Under the pieces are notes generated by a model. The model was not told where the DNA came from. It worked only from the letters and a program-made list of their open reading frames with translations, and ran no database searches. The position numbers and the translations under genes were made by a program. This document shows positions 8,797 to 15,547 of a DNA stretch of 23,300 nt, in pieces (the first letter of the stretch is position 1; every line of letters begins with the position of its first letter). The stretch is from a virus: positions 1 to 23,300 of the IMG/VR virus record IMGVR_UViG_3300036719_000812. One strand, given 5' to 3'.

Positions 8797-10590
8797 TTAT
8801 GCTTCAATATAGGTCTTGCTTACCTTAACAGCAGTATCTGCAGCGGCTGCGGTAACCTGAAGAAGAACATTGCCACCTGAATAAACAGCATTTGTTGTTC
8901 CTAGTTCGCCATTGCTTTGTACATTAGCATACTCTGTTAAGTAAACATTATCTGATCCATCTACAGCAACAAGAATTTCAATTACTTCAATGTTGCCAGA
9001 CTTTTTCATCTGAACAACATACTTAGCAGCAGAATATGTTGTTGCTGAGAATGTGTCAATTGTTGTTGCTGAAGTTCCAGCAGTTGCTGTTGCAGATCCA
9101 ACAAGGGCATCTGGTAGAGCAAGGCTAGTACCTGTTGCTGCACCAAGTTCTGGAGTAACAAGAGTTGGCGTATTAGCAAATACTAGAGCGCCTGTTCCTG
9201 TTTCATCTGAAATAACTGATGCAAGTTCTGAAGATGATGTTGCAGCAAGTGCTGAAATCTTGCTTGTTGTATAAACACCATTTGTTACTGTTGCAGCATT
9301 TCCTGTGTACTCTGTTGCTGATAGAACCTGAGTTCCAGCAATCTTTAATACTTTGCCAGAAGCAAGATTAAAGTGCTCTGAAGAGGTCCATGAATCTGTT
9401 GCATCTACCCAGTTAAGAGTCTTATCTGTAGCACCCTTAAGAGTAATACCACCACCATCAGCACCTGCATCTGTTGGTGTTGCTACTGAACCAAGTGTAA
9501 GGTTCTTGTCATCAACTGTGATTTCTGTTGAGTTAATTGTAGTTGTTGTACCATTAACTGTTAGGTCCCCTGAAAGAACCAAAGATGTACCAGTTGCAGC
9601 ACCAATGTTTGGTGTTACAAGTGTTGGGGTATCAGCAAATACAAGTCCGCCAGTACCAGTCTCATCAGAGATTACTGTACGAAGTTCTGCTGAAGTAGTT
9701 GCAGCAAAAACATCTAACTTGTTATTTGTAAGAGCAACAGTACCTGTCGCATCTGGCAAAGTGATAGTCTTGTCAGATGTTGGGTCTGTAACTGTAAGTG
9801 TTGTTTCAAAATCATTTGCTGTAGCACCTTCAAAAACAATTCCATTTCCGTCTACTGCTGGAGAGGTAAGTGTTTTATTTGTAAGTGTCTGTGTGTCTGA
9901 TGTTCCAACTACTGAACCAGTTACACCGTGTACTCCTGTTGAAGCACCTGTGTGAGTTGTAAGGTCTCCAGATGAAGCCTTATCATTTAACTGTGTTTGA
10001 ATTGCTGATGTTACACCGTCTACATAGTTAAGTTCTGTGGTTGAAAGTGTTGCTCCATCAAGAATGTTAAGTTCTGTTGAAGTTGCTAGAAGTGCAACAT
10101 CTTCATTGACCTTTGGTGATGTTAAAGTCTTGTTGGTAAGTGTCTGTGTGTTAGTTGTACCAACTACCGCACCAGTTGCTCCATGTGCTTCTGTAAGGTT
10201 TGCGTGTGTTGTAAGATCTGAAGTAAGTGCTACTGTACCAGAAGCATCTGGGAGTGTGATTGTACGATCTGCAGTTGGGTCAGTTACTGCAAGTGTTGTT
10301 TCAAAATCATTTGCTGTAGATCCTTCAAACTCAATGCTTGTACCAAATACACCAACTGCTGCGGGTGCTTGCCACTCAACGCCGTATGTCGCACCTGAAT
10401 TTGCTGTAAGTACTTGACCGTTTGTTCCAACGCCTAAACGAGCAACTGCATCGTCTGCGCTAGCAACAATCAAATCACCTTTAGCGTCAACGACACCTGC
10501 TGTGATAATATTCTTTCCATTAACGGTCGCTGTTGATCCCTCAACTACCAGTCCCGCTTTTACTCTAAAATCTTTTGTTACTGTTGCCAT
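8797..10590 (-). CDS. Long modular tail-fibre protein
   Basis: A 597-residue protein built from repeats. The N-terminal anchor DFRVKAGLVVEG is followed by an AKGDLIVASADDAVARLGVG module (about 36-75, shared with the 15548-16228 protein). Next come two ANDFETTL/DPTxDxTITLPDATGTVAL modules (about 91-122 and 257-287), two TNTQTLTNKTLTSP modules (146-159 and 232-245) and two SELxxVISDETGTGxLVFAxTPTLVTP modules (299-327 and 454-480). A GGGITLKGATDK module (379-390) is shared with the 450-residue fibre. The C-terminal ~80 residues resemble the separate 148-residue protein next upstream. AAGGAG precedes the ATG. The repeat architecture fits an elongated trimeric side fibre; the receptor cannot be deduced. 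Confidence 0.8.
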   Translation of the reverse strand: MATVTKDFRVKAGLVVEGSTATVNGKNIITAGVVDAKGDLIVASADDAVARLGVGTNGQVLTANSGATYGVEWQAPAAVGVFGTSIEFEGSTANDFETTLAVTDPTADRTITLPDASGTVALTSDLTTHANLTEAHGATGAVVGTTNTQTLTNKTLTSPKVNEDVALLATSTELNILDGATLSTTELNYVDGVTSAIQTQLNDKASSGDLTTHTGASTGVHGVTGSVVGTSDTQTLTNKTLTSPAVDGNGIVFEGATANDFETTLTVTDPTSDKTITLPDATGTVALTNNKLDVFAATTSAELRTVISDETGTGGLVFADTPTLVTPNIGAATGTSLVLSGDLTVNGTTTTINSTEITVDDKNLTLGSVATPTDAGADGGGITLKGATDKTLNWVDATDSWTSSEHFNLASGKVLKIAGTQVLSATEYTGNAATVTNGVYTTSKISALAATSSSELASVISDETGTGALVFANTPTLVTPELGAATGTSLALPDALVGSATATAGTSATTIDTFSATTYSAAKYVVQMKKSGNIEVIEILVAVDGSDNVYLTEYANVQSNGELGTTNAVYSGGNVLLQVTAAAADTAVKVSKTYIEA

Positions 10591-10603
10591 TTTATCTCCT
10601 TAG

Positions 10604-11050
10604 TTAAGCCTTTAAACCAATACGCAAATAGCGCAAGGTTATAGGGGTCAATCCACCCACTGGAATTACAGTTAGTGAAACTGTATCTCCTGCTCTAGAC
10701 ACGGAGATGGTGCCAATATTCCCATCATTGTCTACCGTTCCATATTCACTGACATTTACATCTGTAGCATCAGGGACTATAGTTAATTCTGTAGCGTAAT
10801 ATTTATTAGCGCCACCAGAAACTTTTTTAATTGAGATCAAATATTTTACTGATCTCCACTCACTTGCCAAAAAGTTATCAAAAATTGTTGAGTTCTCAAT
10901 ACCGTTGATTGTAACTTCATTATTGCCATCTGAACCAAGATCTGTTGATCTTGCAGAGGTACTGTCAATCAAATCTTCATAGTTTGTTTGACTTGGACGG
11001 TCTCCAGTCTGAAACAGAGACTTAATGCTTGCAATTGATAATTTGGCCAT
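10604..11050 (-). CDS. Structural protein homologous to a fibre C-terminal domain
   Basis: A 148-residue protein with no Shine-Dalgarno. Its C-terminal half (RSVKYLISIKKVSGG, then DVNVSEYGTVDNDGNIGTIS) follows the same pattern as the last ~80 residues of the 597-residue fibre (AAKYVVQMKKSGNIE, then DNVYLTEYANVQSNGELGTT). One domain is thus found both free and as a fibre tip. The start is well fixed: an extended -10 TGATATAAT ends 6 nt before the ATG, predicting a leaderless mRNA. Its stop (TAA) lies within the leader of the next gene. It may be a fibre tip, a fibre chaperone or a baseplate component; function not established. Confidence 0.7.
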   Translation of the reverse strand: MAKLSIASIKSLFQTGDRPSQTNYEDLIDSTSARSTDLGSDGNNEVTINGIENSTIFDNFLASEWRSVKYLISIKKVSGGANKYYATELTIVPDATDVNVSEYGTVDNDGNIGTISVSRAGDTVSLTVIPVGGLTPITLRYLRIGLKA

Positions 11051-11056
11051 ACTGGA

Positions 11057-11065
11057 ATTATATCA
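11057..11065 (-). promoter_or_regulatory. Extended -10 promoter, leaderless type
   Basis: TGATATAAT on the minus strand with exactly 6 nt (TCCAGT) between the hexamer and ATG 11050, leaving no room for a ribosome-binding site. Confidence 0.6.
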
Positions 11066-11071
11066 CATATT

Positions 11072-11293
11072 TTAAAGTATATAGTTAGAGAAACCAATAA
11101 CCTGTAGTGGGATTGCTGGGATATTGCCAATAGATGCTGGTATCTGTATTGCTGTAAATCTTATTCTAAATGGAAGTACTGAGTTTATACTTACCCCTCG
11201 ATTTGGCTGGGTAATTTCTACATTTGGAAAAGATGTTCTTTCAACGACTCTTGTAAAAACGGGGGTATTGCTATTTATAAAAACTTTTGCCAT
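11072..11293 (-). CDS. Small phage structural-cluster hypothetical protein
   Basis: A 73-residue protein with no recognised domain. The sequence is beta-prone (VFINSNTPVFTRVVERTSFPNV...) with a hydrophobic, Ile- and Pro-rich second half (IQIPASIGNIPAIPLQVIGF). It has no clear membrane helix because of the repeated prolines. Its ATG overlaps the stop of the upstream gene as TAATG and no close Shine-Dalgarno is present (a GAGG lies about 14 nt upstream), so translation is probably by coupling to the preceding appendage gene. Confidence 0.6.
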   Translation of the reverse strand: MAKVFINSNTPVFTRVVERTSFPNVEITQPNRGVSINSVLPFRIRFTAIQIPASIGNIPAIPLQVIGFSNYIL

Positions 11294-11706
11294 TAGTTTG
11301 TAACATCCTCAAGGAGAGTAATCTTCCCTTGAGCGACTGTCCAAACAAGTGTGTCCTGTGGAAGACGAAGTTCAATATCAAAAATATCATTTGTTCTTAG
11401 TTGTGCGGTTTGTGCTGCAGTTAGATTAACCTTAAACTCACCATCAGCATCATCTAGGTCTTGTTCTGGTGTAATTGTAAGAATTAGGCTTGCAGTATCT
11501 GTAATTATTTGAGGCTCAACTGGAGTAGTGGGTCTTTTAAACTCTACCTCAATATCCCAGTCATCAATAGTTAAAGGCTCTTTAGCATCATCTGTTACAT
11601 AAACACTAAAAGATGCTGTATCGCCTTTTACAATTGTCCAGTTAATAAATGGTGGTGCTTCACCAATGTCGTAGTTAGATGCACCTTGACCTCTATAAGT
11701 TGCCAT
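11293..11706 (-). CDS. BppU-like/Ig-like appendage protein, paralogue 1
   Basis: A 137-residue protein, one of three paralogues in this window (others at 16836-17192 and 18041-18457). Shared features are an NWTIVKGDTASFSVYV-type first strand, a following 'D-W' strand (IDDWDIEVEFKRP), a middle VTLTITPEQ-type section, and a closing VWTVAQGKITLLEDVT that ends in a DV/DI motif. The pattern recalls the N-terminal domain of BppU-family upper baseplate proteins or an Ig-like fold; this is a pattern-level judgement. The ATG at 11706 is preferred over an upstream TTG (11736) because it forms the TAATG overlap used repeatedly in this cluster. Only a weak AGGG precedes it. Confidence 0.7.
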   Translation of the reverse strand: MATYRGQGASNYDIGEAPPFINWTIVKGDTASFSVYVTDDAKEPLTIDDWDIEVEFKRPTTPVEPQIITDTASLILTITPEQDLDDADGEFKVNLTAAQTAQLRTNDIFDIELRLPQDTLVWTVAQGKITLLEDVTN

Positions 11707-12236
11707 TATGATAACCCTGCTTTCAGTGATCCCCAAGTTCCATTACCTTTTGGTTGCTCGACAAGAATAATACCACTTGATGCATTTTTCTTTAAAACTA
11801 CCGCCACCACTCCAGAGCCTGTTGTGGGCTGTGTTATTGTTAAACCTCCGCTGGTAGCAACATATAGTTTATCTCCAACGTTATAAGAGTTTGTGTTGAT
11901 ATTTGAGAAAACTCCAGACAAAATAATAACTCCATCAGAACTATTAGATATAGAAGTTGCTGCTAATCCAATTACAGGAAATGTTGCAAGGTTTGTAGCA
12001 ACACTTTTTGCAACTGTGGGTTTGCTTGTTCCATATCCAGAAATATACACTGGATCACCTTTTGCAATAGATGCTCCACTGTTGTTTGTTATATCAAGAG
12101 TGTGGTATGCAGAAGCACCTGTTGTAAGTAATGCCTCAATTGCTTCAGCCAATGACTGAATATCTTCGTGAACATTTACTGGATCACTAGATAGTGGAAA
12201 AGGAATATCGTAATTTGTTGTTGAACCCGTAGCCAT
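11706..12236 (-). CDS. Tail appendage protein with KGDPVY-type domain
   Basis: A 176-residue structural protein. The N-terminal stretch (MATGSTTNYDIPFPLSSDP, then VHEDIQSLAEAIEALL, a short amphipathic helix) looks like a fibre attachment module. Residues ~45-165 form a small beta domain (ASIAKGDPVYISGYG, FPVIGLAATSIS, GVIILSGVFSN, GDKLYVATSGGLT) seen in many phage virion proteins as a fibre or capsid decoration. I chose the ATG at 12236. The in-frame ATG at 12248 is itself part of the -10 hexamer and could not be translated from that promoter. The expected leader is only about 3 nt. Confidence 0.7.
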   Translation of the reverse strand: MATGSTTNYDIPFPLSSDPVNVHEDIQSLAEAIEALLTTGASAYHTLDITNNSGASIAKGDPVYISGYGTSKPTVAKSVATNLATFPVIGLAATSISNSSDGVIILSGVFSNINTNSYNVGDKLYVATSGGLTITQPTTGSGVVAVVLKKNASSGIILVEQPKGNGTWGSLKAGLS

Positions 12237-12246
12237 AGTATTTACC

Positions 12247-12255
12247 ATTATACCA
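12247..12255 (-). promoter_or_regulatory. Extended -10 promoter of the fibre-gene block
   Basis: TGGTATAAT on the minus strand, 10 nt before ATG 12236, so the mRNA would have an almost absent leader. It is the first promoter of the 12.2-6.9 kb block and diverges from the lysozyme promoter at 12324-12332. Confidence 0.55.
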
Positions 12256-12265
12256 CTTCATACAC

Positions 12266-12280
12266 AGAGTTTTATAACAA
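12266..12280. repeat. Repeated 15-mer around TTATAAC, copy 1
   Basis: AGAGTTTTATAACAA occurs here and identically at 18576-18590, both times in a divergent intergenic region. This copy covers the -35 area of the minus-strand promoter at 12247-12255, so it may be a regulator site. Confidence 0.4.
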
Positions 12281-12302
12281 TTTAATAAAAAATATCAAAA
12301 CT

Positions 12303-12332
12303 TTGACTTTTAGGGCAAAAACATGTTATACT
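12303..12332 (+). promoter_or_regulatory. Promoter of the lysozyme gene
   Basis: A -35 like TTGACT (12303-12308), 18-nt spacer, and an extended -10 TGTTATACT (12324-12332). This is one of the few promoters in the window with both boxes recognisable. Confidence 0.6.
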
Positions 12333-12341
12333 TGGAAGTAA

Positions 12342-12357
12342 CACCAGACAACTGGTG
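12342..12357 (+). promoter_or_regulatory. Leader hairpin before the lysozyme gene
   Basis: CACCAG-ACAA-CTGGTG, a 6-bp stem with a 4-nt loop, begins about 3 nt after the expected transcription start and is followed by CTTTTGTTT. It could be a 5' mRNA stabiliser or a weak attenuator. AGGAGG follows at 12369-12374. Confidence 0.45.
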
Positions 12358-12382
12358 CTTTTGTTTCTAGGAGGTTTATTTG

Positions 12383-12955
12383 ATGAGAAGAGACAAGATG
12401 GCTTGGATTGGAATCCTATCTTTAGTAGGACTACTTGCACCCGTAAGTAATTCTGCTAATGCACTAACAACTACAACTGATAATAATTTACTAATTAATA
12501 CGTCTAAGATTACCCCTGCCGACCCTAAGTCGGTTTTTTTGGTTTCTAAGCCAAAAAAAGTTTCAGTTTTGGCAAAGTATGAAAATGCTTCGTCTTTAAC
12601 AGACTATGACCTAGTTCAACTATTGAAGGCTGTAGGCTTTACTGGAAAGGGTCTAAAGACTGCTTGGGCTGTGGCCAAGGCAGAGTCAAACGGAAGACCT
12701 TTTGCATTTAATGGAAATGCTAAGACTGGTGACAGTTCTTACGGGGTATTCCAAATAAATATGATTGGAGTCTTAGGTCCTGATCGTAGAGAAAAATTTG
12801 ACCTAAATGCTAACGCTGAGTTATTTAACCCAGTAAAAAATGCAACAATTGCATTCCACATGACCAAGGGTGGTACAGATTGGAAGTCTTGGAAATACGC
12901 TAAGACTGCTCCTGTACAAAAATGGTTAAAGAAATTTCCACATAAATATTCATAA
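12383..12955 (+). CDS. Secreted lysozyme-like transglycosylase (endolysin or exolysin)
   Basis: A 190-residue protein with a Sec signal peptide: basic MRRDK, hydrophobic MAWIGILSLVGLLAPV, then SNSANA as a likely A-x-A cleavage site near residue 27. Residues ~75-185 resemble an SLT/lysozyme-fold domain. The candidate catalytic glutamate is E101 in AVAKAESNGRPFAFN, followed by SSYGVFQINMIG (118-129), the typical second motif, and a C-terminal FHMTKGGTDWKSW. Such enzymes cleave the N-acetylmuramic acid-N-acetylglucosamine bond of peptidoglycan. A signal peptide on a phage lysin implies host Sec export, as in signal-arrest endolysins. ATG 12383 is chosen over the adjacent TTG because AGGAGG lies 8 nt upstream. 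It is the only plus-strand gene in the left half. Confidence 0.8.
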   Translation: MRRDKMAWIGILSLVGLLAPVSNSANALTTTTDNNLLINTSKITPADPKSVFLVSKPKKVSVLAKYENASSLTDYDLVQLLKAVGFTGKGLKTAWAVAKAESNGRPFAFNGNAKTGDSSYGVFQINMIGVLGPDRREKFDLNANAELFNPVKNATIAFHMTKGGTDWKSWKYAKTAPVQKWLKKFPHKYS

Positions 12956-12967
12956 TACTTAAAAGAA

Positions 12968-13003
12968 AATACCCCTTTGTCTATATGCTAGGGGTATTTT
13001 TTT
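12968..13003. terminator. Bidirectional factor-independent terminator
   Basis: The arms AATACCCCT and AGGGGTATT (9 bp) enclose a 13-nt loop. TTTTTTT follows on the plus strand, and TTTTCTTTT follows on the minus strand. It separates the convergent lysozyme and sulfotransferase genes. Confidence 0.85.
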
Positions 13004-13006
13004 ATG

Positions 13007-13849
13007 CTAAAAGTCTTTTCCTCTGACCTTGAGCAAAGAGCCTTTTCTCCAAAATTCCATATTAGAATATTTATGCTTAATGTAATCTGATAAAATATCA
13101 GTAGAAGTTGATGACCTAGATATAGATTTTCTGATATCGTGTAAATTCTTTGGTAGACCTAAAGCAACATCGTCGTCTGATTCTACTTTTTCTATCTTAT
13201 TAAAATTATGCTCATAATTAGGCATACCTAAAAACTTATAGATTCCAGTCATGGTTTCTTGTGGCTTTAATACCAAGTCATTATATTCCACTATATGAAA
13301 TATTCCCTTGTTCTCTGGGTAAAATGCAGAAGCCAAAGACAGCAAAGACTTGTCCATTTCGCTGCCTTGGAGCATAATGTACTCTGCCAATAAATCTTTT
13401 TGTGAACGATAGTTAGTAATAAACATACCACTGTCAACAAGTTCGTTTGTTAGATAATTTGTATCTTCATTTAAAAAAATATAAGAAGAAATAATTTCTA
13501 AAATGTCACGCACTGTAAAAATTATTTTTGGAGTTTTAGTGACATATTCTTTTATCATACCAAGGTTTGCTGGAGTTCCCCAAGACTTTTCTCTATCAAT
13601 TATTACAGGCTTGTCTACGTCGCTATAAAAAGTATCAAATAGAGAGCAAAGTGTTTTGTGTGATCTATCTTGATTTTCTTTATTTCTTTTTGCATGCTGG
13701 ATGTGATTAGAAGTTTTTAAATCCCACATCAAAGCAGGTAGAGGACTTAATGGGGTGCTGTATATTTCTGGATTTTGATTAAATATTGCTGATAGCAAAG
13801 TGTTTCCACTTCTTGGTAATCCCGCTAAAAAATGATATGTTTTATTCAT
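13007..13849 (-). CDS. PAPS-dependent sulfotransferase family protein
   Basis: A 280-residue cytosolic sulfotransferase of the Sulfotransfer_1/3 kind, which moves sulfate from 3'-phosphoadenosine-5'-phosphosulfate to a hydroxyl or amino acceptor. The 5'-phosphosulfate loop is G10-L-P-R-S-G-N-T-L (residues 10-18). The 3'-phosphate motif is the R114-D-I-L-E-I-I-S-S stretch, with R114 and S121/S122. A PVIIDREKSWG segment (81-91) and VVEYNDLV-type strand (about 195) also fit. The acceptor is unknown: a host surface glycan, a virion protein or a small molecule are all possible. Many phages of aquatic bacteria carry such genes beside tail-fibre genes. It is followed by a bidirectional terminator and preceded by a weak TATGAT promoter. 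Confidence 0.85.
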   Translation of the reverse strand: MNKTYHFLAGLPRSGNTLLSAIFNQNPEIYSTPLSPLPALMWDLKTSNHIQHAKRNKENQDRSHKTLCSLFDTFYSDVDKPVIIDREKSWGTPANLGMIKEYVTKTPKIIFTVRDILEIISSYIFLNEDTNYLTNELVDSGMFITNYRSQKDLLAEYIMLQGSEMDKSLLSLASAFYPENKGIFHIVEYNDLVLKPQETMTGIYKFLGMPNYEHNFNKIEKVESDDDVALGLPKNLHDIRKSISRSSTSTDILSDYIKHKYSNMEFWRKGSLLKVRGKDF

Positions 13850-13860
13850 AAAACAAGTCT

Positions 13861-13868
13861 ATCATACC
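13861..13868 (-). promoter_or_regulatory. Weak -10 candidate for the sulfotransferase gene
   Basis: GGTATGAT on the minus strand, 11 nt before ATG 13849. It lacks the TGN extension found elsewhere. Two TTTACA hexamers lie upstream at 12- and 19-nt spacing, neither of them ideal. Confidence 0.3.
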
Positions 13869-13889
13869 TTAAATATTTTGTAAAGTGTA

Positions 13890-13935
13890 AAATAAAATAT
13901 CCCCTTAGATTTTATTCCTTGGAGATATTTTATTT
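13890..13935 (-). terminator. AT-rich terminator-like inverted repeat
   Basis: The 12-bp perfect arms AAATAAAATATC and GATATTTTATTT enclose 22 nt. It lies 43 nt beyond the stop of the 116-residue tail gene and, read leftward, is followed by more T-rich sequence. It is probably the end of the 18.5-14 kb block. Confidence 0.55.
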
Positions 13936-13977
13936 AAAATTAATAAGCAGTTTTAACTCAATGCTTAGGAGTAGTAT

Positions 13978-14328
13978 TTATGCTCCTGGTAAGAATTTCC
14001 ACTCAAGGTCATTCTCAGACCAGTGGTAACACTCAGTACCTGTAGCAATAGGCATAGGTATTGGTGGTTCCCAGAATGGACCATTGCGTGTCCACGATGG
14101 GAACGGCTGTGGTGCTACAAAAATATCTTCTTCTTCATTGTAGGAATAGCCTAATCCCGCAAATCTTCCGCGTATATTTCCATTATAGGATGTGCGAACA
14201 CATTTTTGATTACGGAAATTGCCATACCAAGTTTCAGTATCCATACCTTCAATTAGTTCTGTTTCATCAATGCCAGTAATGACTTCAATGACTATGTTGT
14301 TTTCATCTAAAAATGCGTAATGTGCCAT
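13978..14328 (-). CDS. Conserved phage tail-associated protein
   Basis: A 116-residue protein of a family often found next to tail-fibre genes in phages of aquatic bacteria. The opening MAHYAFLDENNIVIEVITGID, the YGNFRNQKCVRTSYNGNIRG centre, GLGYSYNEEEDIFVAP and a Trp/Pro-rich end (PQPFPSW, FWEPPIPMP, YHWSE) are its typical landmarks. No catalytic function is known to me; a small structural or fibre-associated role is likely. The ATG at 14328 overlaps the upstream stop as TAATG, so it is translationally coupled to the polyglycine protein. An in-frame TTG further upstream is less likely as the start. Confidence 0.7.
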   Translation of the reverse strand: MAHYAFLDENNIVIEVITGIDETELIEGMDTETWYGNFRNQKCVRTSYNGNIRGRFAGLGYSYNEEEDIFVAPQPFPSWTRNGPFWEPPIPMPIATGTECYHWSENDLEWKFLPGA

Positions 14329-15194
14329 TATGTCCAACTCACATTTCCTGTGCCAGCGGTAAAGGTAACTACCTTAAATCTGCCAAGATCAGCAGTTGAA
14401 GAAGTCAATCCTGCACCGATTGATATTGTTCGGGTATTTTCATATCTTAAAATTACTAGGCCAGCACCACCACCATTGCCAGTACCCTGTGCGCCGTTGC
14501 CACCACCGCCACCGTTGCCTTGTCCAGCACCTCCTGCGCCTGTGGTATTAGAATTAAATCCTCCTCCACCGCCAGCGCGGGTGACTGCTGTTCCTGTAAT
14601 ACTTGAAGAAACTCCTGGGCCACCTGCACCATTTATGTGATTAGCACCACCGCCGTTGCCACCGTTGCCGCCAGCGCCTCCGCCACCACCAGCAGAAGAA
14701 TAGGCTTGATACACGAATGATCCTGAGCCACCATTATAGCCTTGACCTGCAGTTCCTCCTGCACCACCACCGCCGTTTGCACCGCCGCCACCTGATCCAC
14801 CACCGCCTGCGCCAGTGTGACCACCGTAAACAGTTATACCAGAACCGCCAGCGCCTCCGCCGCTGACTGAAAGTGTTCCAAAATTAGATCCACCTCCAGC
14901 ACTTTGTGCACCTCCGCCTGCTCCAACAGTCACGTTATATGAAGTTCCCACAACTCCCATAGTTGCTTGCAACTCTGTTGTGCCTCCGCCTGAAGCACCA
15001 TTTGAACTTAGATATCCTCCAGCACCGCCACCGCCACCGCCGCCGTTAGAGTTACCTCCACCACCGCCACCACCTATGATTAGAAAATCAATAGGAAATT
15101 GTGTTGCAGGGGTAGGTTCTGTCGCATTAAAATCGTTATATCTCATTAAAGACTTCATACCACCAGAATCACGCATTTTTGCTACAAATGGCAT
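14328..15194 (-). CDS. Polyglycine adhesin-like tail protein
   Basis: A 288-residue protein. After an N-terminal segment of ~35 residues (MPFVAKMRDSGGMKSLMRYN), residues ~38-250 are dominated by runs of Gly (GGGGGGG, GGGGSGGGGANGGGGAGG) interrupted by short strands such as YLSSNGASGG and STVSVTVGAGGG-like pieces. A closing domain has AGLVILRYENT and FKVVTFTAGTGNVSW. Long interrupted polyglycine tracts form polyglycine type II helix sandwiches in the receptor-binding adhesin gp38 of Salmonella phage S16; the family resemblance here is by composition only. A fibre-tip or host-recognition role is plausible. The region is locally GC-rich through GGN codons. GGAGA lies upstream and the start overlaps the previous stop as TAATG. 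Confidence 0.75.
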   Translation of the reverse strand: MPFVAKMRDSGGMKSLMRYNDFNATEPTPATQFPIDFLIIGGGGGGGNSNGGGGGGGAGGYLSSNGASGGGTTELQATMGVVGTSYNVTVGAGGGAQSAGGGSNFGTLSVSGGGAGGSGITVYGGHTGAGGGGSGGGGANGGGGAGGTAGQGYNGGSGSFVYQAYSSAGGGGGAGGNGGNGGGANHINGAGGPGVSSSITGTAVTRAGGGGGFNSNTTGAGGAGQGNGGGGGNGAQGTGNGGGAGLVILRYENTRTISIGAGLTSSTADLGRFKVVTFTAGTGNVSWT

Positions 15195-15499
15195 TAGGAA
15201 ATCTCCACTCCTGAAATATGGAAATTGATTGATGTTGCTGATGCGCCACCTGTGATTACGTTGGTTGTTGCCAGCACCTGCTTGATTGAAATCACAGTTG
15301 AGTCATTTGCTGCAATTGCAACTGTTGTTGCAAGGCTTGTGCCAGCAAGACCTAGTGTGAATGTTCCCGCAGATCCTGCGGTGTTGGTTACAACAATGTC
15401 AGTAACAATAGTTGTTGTTGATGATGGCACTGTGTAAAGTGTTGTTGCGGTGTTAGTTGTTGCGGCACCTCTAAAAAGTGCTTTTGTTAGTGTAGCCAT
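15194..15499 (-). CDS. Small beta-rich structural protein
   Basis: A 101-residue Thr/Ala-rich protein with no cysteine or charged clusters, predicted to be almost all beta strand (TTTIVTDIVVTNTAGSAGTF, then LGLAGTSLATTVAIAANDST). Such small proteins are common as tail-appendage or head-decoration subunits. AGGAGG lies 9 nt before the ATG, and two candidate -10 hexamers precede it. Its stop overlaps the start of the polyglycine gene. Function unassigned. Confidence 0.65.
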   Translation of the reverse strand: MATLTKALFRGAATTNTATTLYTVPSSTTTIVTDIVVTNTAGSAGTFTLGLAGTSLATTVAIAANDSTVISIKQVLATTNVITGGASATSINFHISGVEIS

Positions 15500-15521
15500 T
15501 AGTTACTACCTCCTAAAGTAG

Positions 15522-15541
15522 ATTATAGTGTTATTATACAC
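15522..15541 (-). promoter_or_regulatory. Two TATAAT hexamers before the 101-residue gene
   Basis: On the minus strand, TATAAT occurs at 15538-15533 (context GTGTATAAT) and at 15527-15522 (context CACTATAAT), upstream of AGGAGG. Either could be the -10; neither has the exact TGN extension. Confidence 0.4.
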
Positions 15542-15547
15542 CATTTT

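Noticed and set aside
9353-9955. A 200-codon plus-strand open frame
   Set aside because: It is antisense to the 597-residue fibre gene, lacks a ribosome site, and its Val/Ser/Pro-rich composition mirrors the repetitive Thr/Gly/Ala codons on the other strand.
14320-15228. Proline-rich plus-strand frames opposite the polyglycine gene
   Set aside because: Runs of Pro are the complement of GGN codons; there is no start signal and no domain.
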